Below, piece by piece: positions 11,550 to 25,400 of a stretch of DNA of 64,000 bases. Each line of letters opens with the position of its first letter. Position 1 is the first letter of the stretch. The position numbers and the translations under genes were made by a program. The notes beneath the pieces were generated by a model. That model saw nothing but the letters and a program-made list of their open reading frames with translations, was not told where the DNA came from and did not search any database. Source of the DNA: Pseudoscleropodium purum (Eukaryota; Streptophyta; Bryopsida; Hypnales; Brachytheciaceae); NCBI GenBank assembly GCA_963969395.1, contig OZ017798.1:14376173-14440172 (forward strand), written 5' to 3'.

Positions 11550-13249
11550 TGGGGATTGAATAGGTAGATGGGACATTACAATTGCTTTGTACGAAATCAC
11601 CACATCAATTTAGGGTGAATCTAGGTGATACAAATTTCATAGTTAGTTTTATTGAACACCACAACAACTCATATCTAAATTTGCATTCAATGTTTCAAGT
11701 TAAACATGATACAATTGAGTTGCTTAGTGATTGTGATAATTAGTGAAATAACATAGAGCAAGTTGATGCAAACATGCCATGTATATGGCATGTGTTGAAA
11801 TGCAAAGAAAAATATTGGAGAGTCAAAAAGTATGTAATAGTGTAGACATAAATTTGACTGTAAATGGTTCATAGTACTATCATTGATAATTGTATAAAAC
11901 CAAAATCTATATTTATACCAAATTAAAAAAATTTAAGCTTTATAAATGTTCTAAGAGAGGGTTTTTTTAAGTTCAAATGTGTATCAACATTTTCTAAATC
12001 TATTGTCCTTTTTAACAATTGTTCAAATATTAAGTTTTTATGCATCGAGATCACATCATTTTTTAAATACCCTATGATATTCTTCAAGCCTTCTATACCC
12101 TCTTCATCTTCAAGGATCCTATTGTATAAAATACAATATGTGAATGTGATATTCAAAATAACTTTCATGATTTAATGTTATTGAAGATTTCGGATAATTA
12201 TAAAATGTATTAAGAGAATACTAAAGTATCTTTTGACATCTTTTCAACCCACCTCTTGTTTTAGAACAAAATAACTATTCTTTTCATTTTGTAGCAAATG
12301 CATTGTTTAAACAAAATAAGGCTAATGATGATAGATTCCATCTTTAAGTAAGTAGTAATAATTATATTCATAACTATAAACCATAAATGTCATGTTATTA
12401 ACTGCATTTGTCAACAATTTCTAAACAAGTGAAAATTGATTTAAAACATTGAGATTATTGTTTTAATTTGACAACCTAAAAAAATGTTTTAAATATGCAA
12501 CCTTTCATCTACAATGGCCTTTAAGATAACAAAGTGATTTCTTCTCTATCTTCAAAACCTCCTTACACATCATTAGACAATTTTTTCACTTATAGTGCAT
12601 GCAATTTAAAGATGCAAATATATTTGGGAAACCAAGGGCATCATTGATAGCCAATTTCTTCTCAAAATTAATTTATATAGGTTGCTCAAGAATTTATGGT
12701 ATCCATTGCATTTTATACAAATAGCTACATAAAACCTCTTTAACAATTTTATGGCAATATTCACACTAGTTTTGTCATATCTACATATAATTTATAATAT
12801 AATATATATAATATTAAGGTGATTTTATGATATAAAATAAATCATTTGCATTAATATAATTTCTTTTTTGTACAAAGTAATTGTCGTGAGTGCATACCTT
12901 CTTTATACTGATGACTAATAAAAGTATCATATGCGATAGTCTCACTTGAAAAAAGCCAACATGTACACCAATGCGTCAATAAAATAATTTTATATCATAC
13001 GTTCATGCATGATATGCTAGAATCTCTTCACATTCATTGCTCTACTTGATGGTAACTTCAGTACATACAAGGCCAATAGGTATATTGTTTACAAACTCAA
13101 TTCCTTTGACAAAGTTCAACATTATCTACTCTTTCACATTATCTTTTATAGAAAAAATTGTAGTGACAATTAGTCTTTGCTTTCATTCATCTATGATGTA
13201 TAATTGACAAACAAAGCATTGTAAACTCTTCAACCATTAAATATTTTTT
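11550..13249. other. AT-rich intergenic DNA, nothing recognised
   Basis: Only short, motif-free frames and homopolymer-rich DNA are visible. Confidence 0.5.
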
Positions 13250-13715
13250 GAGGGGTTAAAAGGGCCGTTTTAGACTTGTTTCCTTTGCTCTTCCCACAAC
13301 AGTTAAAGAATGATTTTTGTTAAAAAATAAATTTAATAAATAAATAAATAGTATATATATATAATGAAAAATTAATTAATTTTAAAAATAATATGATGTG
13401 ACAGTCTCTTTGCCATGTCAAGTAGTTGTTGCGGTGTAATTCCAGAGTTTGGAAACCTAGGAGAACTTATAGCTCACTATAGGGGTTATAAAACATATAA
13501 TGATATTAGAAGGAATTTCAAGCCAAGAGAGGGTCATTTTAGGCTTGCTCCCTTGGCCGTTCCTACGGTAGTAAAAGAACACGACTTTGTCACAAATTTA
13601 AAAAATAAAAATAAATAATAACTATAAATAAAAATATTGAAATTTAGAAAAAAATTGAATTTATTTTTAAAAAATGATGTGGTACTATCTCAACCATGTT
13701 AGACTGTGCAACTGG
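13250..13715 (+). repeat. Diverged direct duplication
   Basis: About 13,250-13,425 and 13,526-13,715 share the order of words: a GAGGGG/GAGAGGG start, GTTTTAGACTTG versus ATTTTAGGCTTG, CTTCCC/GTTCCT, AGTTAAAGAA versus AGTAAAAGAA, an A/T-rich run, then ATGATGTG and CCATGT. It is an old tandem-type duplication of unknown origin. The 67-codon frame at 13,415-13,618 spans the junction and is not supported as a gene. Confidence 0.45.
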
Positions 13716-14850
13716 CAAAGTTTCCATGTAGTCTGGACTCTAGACAGTTTTAGAGTGCGAGAACTCACATACTTCTTAAGGCCGCAAATCTCTTCTAAGA
13801 ATGAGTTCAAAAGCAATAAGAGGCATAATTGATTTTCAACTAAAAGGCTTAAGAAGAACTTTGAATTATTTCTAGTGGAACTCAAGCAAATAATATTTTT
13901 TGGCCAAGTACCCAACTAAATGCTTGAAAGAAAAATTTCTAGCCATGTCAAAGTCCTACAAGGCCTTTTAACTACCACACCTTGTGGAAAATGAATTGCT
14001 ACGTATCCAACCTATTTCCAATACAGACTAGGAAATTAGGGACGATTTATCGAACAAAAATCACTTACTAAATTTGATTTGACATGCATTGCTAGAAATA
14101 TTTTTATAAAATTTTGATGGTGATATGATGTTCTAGTAATTTAAAACATATTTCCACTAAATTTTTTAAAATGTTTTGTACATACAATTTTTTTCTTTAA
14201 TAAAAAGTAGCATTATGTATTAAATACTATATTTGTGTTAATAGTAAGAATATAAATGTAAGTCACCATGCTCGTCACCATGAACTTTGTGCAATCAACA
14301 TACTTAGTCTTGTATTATTGCCTTGGCACAACATCATTCATTTAAAATACAAAGTTTTGCCAATATACATATAATTTGACTAAATTCAATTATGCATTTT
14401 GCAACCATAATCCAACTTTTTAAATAAAAAAGATTTGGCAAAACAATAAGCAATTGAGATTATGCAAACTCCCAATTGAGGCATGTTTGTCACTAATTAA
14501 ATATTTTTTATTCTTTTGAATTTTTAATATATTTTTATATAGCAATGATGGTAAAATGATTATTTAATAATAATTGTGCAATAATATAAAAAAATAAAAA
14601 GTGGTGGATCCCTATTGATACTCCATTATTATTCTTCAATATATGATTAGTGGTTTCTGTAACCATCCCACTTACATTAACAAAGTTGACTAGGTTAACA
14701 ACTCATATTTTTTGTTTCAATAAGTACATCTAAAATGAACCATTCCTCAAAATCAACCCCTATATTAAAAGAAAAATTGAATAGGGAGTATATGCAAAAT
14801 GGTGTGTGTGATAAGGACAATGTAAGGTGATTTTTGAGTAATGTGCAACT

Positions 14851-15236
14851 CTATTAATCCTTACACGTTGACTGGAGCAAGAAATGGCCTATGGTGTTTT
14901 ATACAATATTGTATGCTTGGCTTTAATGAGATTCATTGTTTACTTTTTTTGCTTCTTATTAATTGTGCAATTAGCTTATTCTTATTTTTAGAATATGATC
15001 TAAGTTGGACAATTGTCAATCTATGACTTCCTTGTGTAAAGGCCCAAAATCCTCTTTATTATTGGACATTTATTGGGATGTAGGATAAAAGCACAATATT
15101 GTGGATACAAACAATATTCAATAGTAATCAATTACAATTGTGCAATGTCAGGCTTTAAATTATTGTGAGTCATACGATATTGTGCTCCATTGTATTAAAC
15201 ACTATAGCTAATTCTCAAGTGTGAAAAGATTAATAG
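14851..15236. repeat. Imperfect inverted repeat, MITE-like
   Basis: The left arm (CTATTAATCCTTACAC ... CTATGGTG then TTTTATACAAT, 14,851-14,908) matches the reverse complement of 15,185-15,236 (CTATTAATCTTTTCACAC ... CTATAGTG then TTTAATACAAT). Total length is about 385 bp, arms about 55 bp with mismatches and a small gap. There is no coding content or confirmed target duplication. Confidence 0.5.
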
Positions 15237-17700
15237 TAATGTGGAGGTGGCAACCTTACAAGTGGTCAATTTTAGATACACTTCTTATTGTTTTAATTTC
15301 TCTTCAATGACATTTTTTCATGTGCATCAAGTGCATTTTGGCATCACCTAAATGACATTTTTAGAATCTTATACCTTACATCTTTGAAAATTTGTAACTA
15401 ATTTTACAATGCATCTAAAAATTATGGGAACACTTGGGCAAATGTAGACTACGTTGAACCAATAAAAGTTGTTATAGTCATTATTTTATTTATTTTTATT
15501 TTTATTCCTATAATTTAAAATATATACAAATCATAAAGCATGGAAAAGGACACAAATTAATGTTGTACACTTGATAATCTACAAAATAAAAAATAAATCT
15601 TTACGAAATTGTTTATATTATATTTGTAAAGGATTTTGAAATTTACTATTTATATACTATCACAATCTACAACATTAAAGATAGAAATTCATTGATCTAT
15701 TAGGAATTCAAATATTTTGCAAAAGAAGGAATTATTATTAAATAGGTATATATGAAATCAAATGTTTTGATTTGAAATGTGTAGAGTTGCTATATAATCC
15801 TAAATTTGTAGATATAAACTAATTTATGTATCATTATCTTATCAAAATAACATTGATTTTTGGGAGTACATTAGATATATTTAGCATCAACTTTACACAA
15901 ATCTATCTTATCAAAGTAATTGTAATAAATAGTTTCAGTAGTATTAATTTTCATTACAAACAATTCTACAATTTATTGAAATAAATCAAAATTTGATGGC
16001 ATTGTTGATGCTACTTTATATAAATATAAAAAAGAATCTCAATTAAATTTCTTCATCTTTTTCTTTAACATATTATAAAGAAATTATAGAAAAAAATATA
16101 GGAAAAAGATGATATATAGAAAATTAAATGGACTTTTATGGATGTATTTCTGCCAACTTTGGTCCACAAAAATGTGCATTTGCCTATTTGTATTTTGATT
16201 CATAGTCCTTTAGTAATGTGCAAAAAATGTTCATGTTCTAAAATATATTGGTTATGCCACAAAGTTTATTTGTGTGATTTCAGGTGTAGTTACCTTACTA
16301 GAATTTAAATAGTGTACTTTAATAACTTTTCATCTAAATATTGATTTAGATGAATGTAACTATTCATCTAAGTGACAAAATCTTATAATATTGATTTATT
16401 AAAAAATTGAGTTCATGATAAATTTTAAAATGGACCAAATGAAAGTCTTTCATCTAAATGAATAATTATTTATCACCATCATAATAAACCAACCTCACTC
16501 TTTTGGTATTCTAAAATGTCTACTGAGGCAATTGCAACCTTTGTAGCTATGTCTTCTTTGGCTTGTCTTGCTTTCTCCACCATAGCCTCTATATCATCAA
16601 TACATTTCAAATTTCAATACAATTGATTGCAATCCAAAAAGCTCTTTGTCTTGCAAGTGATATGAGTAGAAGCAAGGGCCATATAAACTAGAGGTACTAA
16701 GAAAATGAGAGCAAAAAGAATCTTGAGTAGTCAAATTTGTCATTTGGGTCTTTTCCTAGGTCATTCCTTGGTCTATGCAACCCATGTTTCTTTTAGTGAT
16801 TTGTTTAACAAAACAGGAAGATGATGTTAAATTTTGGTGACAAAAATTCAAAATATTTGGTGAAGTAAAAATTTCTATATTGAATCCTTCTAAAATTGGA
16901 ATCTCATGACTTGAAATAGTAGACTCTTTGAAATCTATCTTTGATAGAAGTGAGGTTGATTTAACAACTACAATGACAAGATCTTAATCAATTTGAATGA
17001 ATACCTTTTATAAGCTTACTAGAAAATTCTCTTAAAATATCATTGAAAATATCACTAGCTCAACAAGGTAATTGAAAATAAGCAATGTCATGTCAATATG
17101 ATGGACCACAAGGCAATGCAATTTGTATGTTCCCTCAAGCTTTTCCATAAGCTCATCCTCAATGCCCAAGATTTGCATATTTTCAATTTTTCTATTCTAT
17201 AATTAATTTCTAACAAAGGTCTGTACAACAGTTCTAATTAAAGAAAGACAAGCGCCAGAAAAACCTGCAACTCACATACAATTGAGAGTGGTAAACATTG
17301 AAAGTAAGATTTCATCTGAAGTAGATTTAGTCTCATAATCTCTCAGAAGGCTCTTCCTCAGAACAGATGGAAGGTAGAAGAACAGAATGTGCAGAACTTC
17401 ATTTTAGCACACCAGACAATATCATACAAATAATCTCAGGCCAATTACATCCTTGAAAGGGATACTGAGAACATCCCTACAAACAACAAAACCTCTGACT
17501 GAGAAAACCCCAATCAAGACACTCGTATAAAGATGTGGCTCTCAGAATCTAGGAGCCCGATCAACCAAAGAACCAATCGTCCAGGTTGACAAAACTAAGT
17601 TAGCTATGAGTCCAATAAAGTCCCAACGTTGCCCACCAACTAATTAGAGTAGTCCTTTTAAAGGAGACTCGATTTAGGACGTATACCACATTTTCATAAA
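15237..17700. other. AT-rich intergenic DNA and probable DLDG1-like 3' flank
   Basis: No gene seen. Base composition becomes less AT-rich from about 17.2 kb, consistent with the 3' untranslated region of the minus-strand gene that ends at 17,701. Confidence 0.5.
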
Positions 17701-20700
17701 TTACACGTGTTTCAATGCCGCTGCATTTCTCGAAAAGTTGCACTTGCAGATGGAGAAAGAGTTCTGAAGAAGCGAAAGACCTGCATTGTACATCCTTCGT
17801 CATTAGCTTGTGACAAACATTCAAGAAAATAATACTGGGCCTACACCATTGGATGTTAGGGATCTGCTTAGAAAGTTAAAATAAATAGCTATAATCCTTC
17901 ACATCGGACTATCCATTCCTTTTTTCAGGCACAAAGGGGTCAAATATCTGTATGAATAATTCCAACAAAGAGGAATGACAAGTTCTTTTCAAGCGAAAGG
18001 AAACCACGTCTCAGACACGGATGAATTCAAAACTCGAAAAGAAGATGCCCCTCAAAGACAACTGTTGTACGTACAGGAGTATGAAAGATGGAACAACATC
18101 AGCCCCATAGAAAATCAGTTAATAGCAGGAAGTTAGCTACATACCCAGAGTTTGAAACATGCATCAATTGTGACTGGCACAATGGCTACAAATGTGTAAA
18201 CGACCGCTTGGGAGACTTCAATTCCGTAATGATCAAGAACCATTTCTGAGACGGTCTCCCAGCCTGATTCCGAGTGATATCTGCACCAACATCAATACCG
18301 AGGGCACTTCAGGAGGGAAGACAGCTGACCACCTTCGGGCTCGTCCATTACATACTATTTGAAAACCTTCGAAAAATTTTCATTGGAATACGTTTTACAA
18401 ATTCCTGGGTACCTCTACAGAGGATCAATTATTGTATAGAAGATTTGGAGAAAGGCCATAAATATAATGAAACGTGAATATGACAATAGTTTCACCCTCC
18501 AAATTTTTTTGGTCAATGGACAGAAAATGCCTATGAGAAGAAGGAACTCTCAAATAGAACGCAGCTTCAACAGGAAAACGACTCTCACCCCAGAAATATA
18601 TCTGTGAGCAGGATGATAATGAAAGCCTTCCCAGTATCTGAAATATTTGTGAACAACCGTTCACCCGTCAACTTCATGATCCCAACCTGCAGAAGCCACC
18701 AATCATTACACGGCTTTCTGTGCCAAGTCAACTCACAGTAATCGACTTCAAGAAATTCCAAGTAAACCGGCAAGTAAACCAAAAGAACCAAGTGGGATTT
18801 AAGGTGTAAGGAGTTGAACCTGCTTAGGGTTGAATATTAACAGAAGTAAGATGGTCAATCCTGCAACAAAGTCGGACCAGATAGAGGCAAATGCCTGCCT
18901 ATTCTCCAGTCTCAATTCCTCACGAAGTTCTAACCTGATTCCCCAAATACAGACTTCAATACCGTTGAATCACACATCTGACTAAACAACAGCAATCATT
19001 TACAGCTCCAAACTCTATGAAATCTTGCCCATTCTAGAACTCCTTGTTGTAAGTTAAGAACAGCATCCAGACATTGTTTGATTGAACACAACAACTTCTA
19101 GACATATCTGATACAGCTGAAGGAAATGCAAAAAAGCAGGGTTACGTACGCTTCCTCCCGGATGTGCTCGGACACTTCGTCATCGGAAAGAGGAGGGGCT
19201 TTACCAATCTCAGCCTCAAATCGCAGACGCTGACGTTCTAATTTTAGTGCTTCGATTATTTTCAGTTTCTGAGATTCCCTAACGTCTAAAACCTCCGCAG
19301 CTAGTGGAACTTTTTCCACGTACCTGCATACAAAGAATTGATGAGCTTCAAAGCCTCGTTCCTAGTATCTTAAATATCCTTAGACAAAGTTTTAATTTTT
19401 AGGAAAGGGCAGATGTGCAATTTTCTACAGTACGGGTGTTGCTGTAGAAAAGAGGTAAAGAAACTTCTACGTACGTTGCCAGAAATGGAACCAGCACAAA
19501 ATCGTGAACAATGAAGTCGATGATCCACGGCACAATGATAAGAACTCCCACAAACTTGGCCTGCAAGAAAGCAAGATGACAGGGCCGTTCAGCGCTCATG
19601 CTCATCATCAAATTCTCTATTGATTGGTATTAATCTCCCGTCAGGTGATTCTACAATAGATGTCAGCCACTAGAGATTGCTACAAGTCGAAGCAACAAGC
19701 TTCAGATAATAACAAATCCAAAACCTCCATTAGCGCAAAAAAACAAATTATATTTGTTTTATCTCGTCTTTGTTCCCTGCTGACTTTACACTACTCCAAG
19801 CACGAGCATGAAGAGGTGAAAATTGCGCGACTCCCAAGCTAAAAGTATTTAAGATAAACAAAGTTCAAGCTACATCGTTTATTCTGTTTAGTGTATGATA
19901 TACTATACTGTAGGTTCAGTGAAGCGACATCATTTATCCTATTTATCGTATGATACACTATTTTGTAGGTTTAATGCTAATTCAAAGACCATGTGTTAAT
20001 GAATCTATGGATAAATAAGATTGGAACACCATATAACAGAAAAAGGTAACCCCAAGCTCCCAAGTCACTTGTCGATTGACTTCCTATTCACTCAAAGGCT
20101 TCTCTTTCCTCCCTATTCAATGGTGGTCTCAAGGTTAAATCAAGTAAACTATTAACCAAAAAAACAGGTCCATTTTGTTGTAAAACATTATATTGGTGGC
20201 ACATTATGTCATGACACAGTATTCAACAAACAGTGTACCTCATGAGGTGGATTAAACAATTATAACGTCAAACACATAAATGTAATAAATGTAATGCATT
20301 GATTTAAGCATGATATCCCACCCCTAGTTGCAAACATAGTTCCAAAGAATGCCGTTTAAGAACGTTCACGCTTTCTAGCTCAGCGTCTATTTGAAGTTTT
20401 TTCGAACCTTTCTTAGAGAAGTAACAGCTCAAGAACACAGGACGTTGAAAAAGATCAGACCAAAACGCGAAACTAGTTTGCAAACACACTCCAAAAAATC
20501 GAATCAGGAACATTTCAGCGTTCTAAGTAAAAATGGTCGCACATGATGTTAGTTCAAATTTCACGCTTGTTGATTCAATCTGTGCAATCTAATGTGGCGC
20601 CCAGGACAGTGATTTCCCAGTAAAGGAATTCGCTGCCAAACACTTAACCCTAACCCTAAACCCCTTGTGTAATCATAAGAATGGTGCAGTGAAAGCAAGC

Positions 20701-21895
20701 AAGAGAGAGTCCGTGAGCTTACAGTCGTCCGAGACGTAAACCTAAACACGCGCTCCTCGAATTGCAGATCCTCTTCCACTTCGTCTTCGGGCTCAAGCAT
20801 GCGAAACAGCAACTCCTTGATGGTCCGCTTCATCCCCCGCTCGGGCTTCGTGGGCGGCTCGCGAGGGACGCCGTCCTTGTCCCAATTGGGCAACGCTTCA
20901 TACCACCCGTCCTCGCCGCTCTGCAAGTTCCCCTCGTACTGATTCCAACTATCGTCCAACCAATCCTCCCAATCGTTGCTCTCCGGATTCCGTTCGAAGT
21001 CCTGCAGCTCCTTGCGCGCTTCCTCCTTCATCCTCCACCTGCACTCGCAGGAGCTCTGTTTTCAAACCCCCAATGTAGCCATGACTACTACACTTTCAAA
21101 CAATACTCTAAAACTCGGTCGAAATCAAGATTCTTTTCTAAAATCCCAATAGAGATATCCATGAGTAGTGCAAACATGATACGAAAAGGGTACGAGATTC
21201 GAAATTCTACACCGAACTTTTCATCAAACAGTACTGGAAGTCTTGAAAACTCCGGATGAAACTCATTGAGTACTTCAGGTATATCTCTAATATATCGATG
21301 ACAATCTAGCGATGCTTCGCTACACTTTCAAAACAATACTCTATATCGAGATTATGACCTAGAATTTCAATACATTTCGTAGCAGTCTGGCAATGTTTTG
21401 CTCAAACAGAATCAAGAACCTGAAGAACCGTCTGTCATCCGCCAACAGTTCATCAATCTCATCACGACTGCTCTCTTCTTCAACCTCGTCACTATTCTCG
21501 CCATCCGCCCTTGCTTCAAAATCCACCTCCTCATCTTCCTCCTCAACCTCGGGGTTTTCCAATTCCTCCTCCTCCAAATCCGAAAAGTCTATAGTCTCCA
21601 ATAAAAACCTGCGGAACCATGGCTTGGAACCTTCGGATTCCACGGGTGGCCTGCTCGCGCTCCTCTTCCATCGTCGTACCCTAATCTCCCGATCCCCGAA
21701 TTGACCTAATTCCAGATTCCTAACCCCTCCAATTTGATTGTAAAAACTCCACCTCGTGGAAGTATGCCGACTTCCAATGCCGGCTCTCACAGCAGAATGG
21801 CATCGCACACGGCTCTTGCCTCGCAAACCATCTAGTCCCGGAATGAAGGGGTGGAGGGGAGTGTTGGGAGGGAGCCAACGACGAAGCTCTGTCAT
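17701..21895 (-). CDS. DLDG1: DLDG1-type CemA-like plastid envelope protein
   Basis: Eight exons join in frame to 480 aa: 21420-21895, 20723-21038, 19475-19560, 19150-19323, 18820-18934, 18589-18686, 18145-18280, 17701-17742, all GT-AG. The start is the first ATG after an in-frame stop. Residues 1-60 look like a plastid transit peptide and 90-150 are strongly acidic. The C-terminal half is the CemA/PxcA domain, with conserved stretches LIIVPWIIDF (271-280), EIGKAPPLSDDEV (about 333-345), ENRQAFASIWSD (361-372) and DTGKAFIIILLTD, and about four membrane segments (267-290, 373-385, 408-421, 446-466). Known for the family: CemA and DLDG1 sit in the chloroplast inner envelope and affect proton homeostasis and non-photochemical quenching. 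The last 13-codon exon is the least certain. A telomere-like motif lies in intron 2. Confidence 0.9.
20645..20664 (-). repeat. Short interstitial telomere-like motif in intron 2
   Basis: TAACCCTAACCCTAAACCCC, about 2.5 units of the plant telomere repeat TTTAGGG read on the minus strand, lies about 60-80 bases downstream of the exon-2 donor of the DLDG1-like gene. Such telo-boxes are common near the 5' ends of plant housekeeping genes. Confidence 0.7.
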
Positions 21896-22430
21896 GCTGC
21901 TGTGGCCTCACCATGCTGGGGAATTCACCCCTGCTACTGCCATTGCCATTGCGGCAGCCAAGAGTGCGAATTCGCGTTGCGACCATCCATGGCGGGGAGA
22001 AGGGAGAACTACGGTGATTCGAAAAACAGTTTGGAGAATTGAGTTGCTCTTAACCGTCTATCGCCATAGCCGCATCACGAGACACGACACATCGACAAGC
22101 TGAAAAGGCGACGGAAACTGACGCAAGGTGGATCACAAGCTTTTCCAAGGGCCCACCATTTAGATATGTAGGCTACCTGAGATTCCAACGATTGGGCTAT
22201 GGAGTGAACACGAGCTCGGCTTTCCAAACAATGAATGTATTGCACAAGAATCCATCTCAACAATCAATCTGTCGCAGCTGTGCGAATGCGAGCTCCGCAG
22301 CAATGGTCGTGAAGAAGATGATGACGGAGGGGAGGGTCGAACTTCGGATAGGTGAGCCCAAGTGCAGCCACGAGTTTGGGCTTCTGATCCAACTCTAATC
22401 CTTGAAGGCAGTGATTTTTTCCTCAATTGG
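21896..22430. promoter_or_regulatory. Probable promoter/5' region of the DLDG1-like gene
   Basis: A GC-richer, CpG-containing stretch lies directly upstream of the DLDG1-like start. Several open frames on both strands exist, but none has domain-like content or continues the gene, so they are read as composition effects. No TATA box is obvious. Confidence 0.45.
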
Positions 22431-25400
22431 GAGACATAGCCAACTATTTCTTAAATACTCCGGTGATACTCCGGTGGTACTCATATGATACTTGGTGATA
22501 CTTGGGTGATATTTGGAAATATCTATATCAAAAGTAAATGATACCTAGGTAAAATTTGGGAATTGGTCTTAAAAAAACCCAATAATATGGCTATTTTAAT
22601 TTTTTTAAATGAAAATTTCCTTCACAATAAATAGCTAACATTTTTTGGTTGTAACCAATGCATTGGCAAAAAATAGTGCATAAAAAACCCACCATTGATG
22701 AGAAAGAACTGATTTCCCTTGTTTTTTCAAGTGGGCTCAAGTATTGTAGCTTCTTAGCAGCTTGGGCAACTTTCTACCTAATAATTAATTTAACCCCTAA
22801 AGTCCCATTGTCCCCTTGAGGAATAAAACGGATTTGGAGTAGATTCCAATATAATCTCAATATTTATCATGATTTTTAAAAACTTTTGGTGAAGATACAA
22901 AAGCAAATTAGCTTTTTATGAATATAATTTTTACTTCAATTGGTGACAAAGAGGAAAAGTTGTGACAAAATAAGCCCAAATTTGACTTTGGCAAGTAGAA
23001 CAAAATCCACAAAAAACTATAATAAAAAATTTAATTTTTTTTCCTCATATATTATATTTTTATCTATATAGGAAGCTTTCATTCATTCTATTTGTATTAG
23101 TGATGTGAAAGTTATGGACAATCTTGGTTTGGGGGCAATTAGAGCATCTTCTTGAAAAAATAACTTGGGGAATTCATTACTTAATTCAATTTTCACAATT
23201 TCAAAAAAAAATTCAAAAGATAAAAATCTCTTGCTAGAACAATCTCACCATTCAAATTAGTCTATTTCAATTCCATCTTAGAACTATTAATACTTTAGTT
23301 TTTCCTTCAATCTTAAACCTAGTCTACTCAACAATTTCTTAATAAGTGAAAATTGAGTGTTTTTAAAAATTTTTTTCCTAGAATTTCAATTCAATTCTTC
23401 AATATAGAAATTGAAAATTGAAAATCAATAGTGCAAAAATTTTAAACTAAGAAGATTCAAAATTTTGAAAATCTAGTTGAATAAGGATTGGTACAAAAAA
23501 ATTTATTTTCTTTACTTTAAATGCAAATATCTTACAATCTAAACTATCAAAGTTTCTAAAATTTCTTCTATACATTCTTTCACTAATTCAATGCAAGATT
23601 CTATAGTGAGATATGCAAAAATAAGAATTCTTAAATTTTTTTTTTCTTTGCAATAGAAAATGGCAATTTTGAGTGTTTTTTGATGGAAAAGGCCTTGTAA
23701 ACTTTAGGGATTAAAGTGCAAAAAATAGTTAGGTTGCCCAAAGAATAATATTTAAATATATATATTTAAATTTTTTTTAATTAAAATAAGTTAGGCATTC
23801 ATCCAAATGGTTCTTACAATTTTTAGATGTTTGTTCCTACTTCTATCCAAGGTTTGTATTTAAACCTTGGTCTTCCTTTCTAACTATAAACTCTCTACCC
23901 TACAAGTGGGGTTTTTGCTAACCCTAAACATCCTAGTGCCTCAAATAACACCTACCCAAAATTAATTTTGGCCAGAAGCAATTCAAATGATGTTCATATC
24001 TACCTTCCAAAATGTACAGGTAGCAAGAACAATAGATCGAAGAGTAGTGACTCCAAAATGGATTCAAGATAATGAGCCAAATGTTCATTGTTGAAAGTTT
24101 TTTTTCGAATTCCTATTGAGGGCATGAAAAAATTAGGTAGAAAAGGAACAAAATTTAGCCAATTTTGGGATCGTTGTAGAATAGTGATATTACAGAATGG
24201 AACTAGTGGTTTTGAACATAGTATATTGGAGTGAAGGGCAACACTTTTACACATTGTATGCAAAATGACAATAAATTAAGCATTGAATACACTAAGCAAT
24301 GACCAGCAACACTAATTGTCAATGATACTTTGACTAGTATAATCTTCTAATCCATATGGTCAAAACTTCCCAAATTTGACAATTGTAGTTGTAGACCCTA
24401 ATTGCAAATGGATTTCAACGATTAAGACTTCGGGATCTTATTTTAGCCCATTAAATGCCAAATTTCCCAAGAAGAGTGCTCACTACTATCCAAATTCAAG
24501 CAGCATGCAAGGGGCACTTAGGGGTTAAATGTCAAGGATTATTGCATGTGAAAGATATATTTTGCTTGTGAAAGATTGTGCCTTGGAACAATCAAAATGG
24601 CAAAGCAAGAAGCTTTGCAATGTGTGTTAATAGTAATTAACAAAGAAGAGATGCAAGATTATTTGAACAAGTTGAATTTTTGCAAATCAAGTAGTCCATT
24701 AATATGTATATTTGGACAAACTAGATCAAAAATTTAAAAAAATATTTAGGCACCCTTTTAATTATTTATTTCTTGACCAAATTGTTGAGGAGCTATAGTA
24801 ACTTCAAAGTAACTAATGTAGGACCATCAAGCATGTTTTCAAAAGTAAGCCCTAAAAAATTCACTTTAGTTGCAATTTGTCCTTATATGAGTAAGACAAG
24901 AGAACTTCTTGCCACACAAACAAACAAAACTCCAACTTTAAAAAGAGTTCATGTAAATGAAGAGTTTATTTACTTAATGTATCATAATTGATCATAAGAT
25001 TCCAACACACACAAGTCAAAATTTTTTGCCAAGATTAAAGGTCTACAAAGCCCAATCTTGAATACATCATTGGATGCATGAGTTAAAGTATAAAACAATG
25101 ACAAAAATTTGTATTTACACTAAGCTAGATCCAATGACACATTGTTCTTCTAATTTAGATCATTTCAACACTTCCTACATGTCTTAAAAGTTACAAAAAT
25201 GTCTATTATTCAATGTATATATATAGTGTCATACTTGAATATGATAAGGTTTAAATGTTAAAATGACATCCAAATAAAAGATGCTAAGTATTGCATTATC
25301 AATCCTATTGTGTATTTCTTGCCATATTTTAGTACATGATTTGTATTCTAGGAGTTAAATATTGTCCCACATATATGATTTTCTACAAACCTTTAAGGTT

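Noticed and set aside
11193..11603. Several long overlapping open frames on both strands (up to 136 codons)
   Set aside because: They coincide exactly with the GC-rich insert, where stop codons are rare by composition; the predicted proteins are Pro/Arg/Gly-rich repeats of the GGACG word.
20304..20513. 69-codon minus-strand frame in DLDG1-like intron 2
   Set aside because: Exon 2 (ending TT, phase 0) joins exon 3 (AKFVGVL, phase 0) directly and matches the family; including this frame would insert unrelated sequence.
21393..22398. Plus-strand open frames opposite and upstream of DLDG1-like exon 1
   Set aside because: They are antisense shadows of the acidic exon or composition effects in the GC-richer promoter; none shows conserved motifs.
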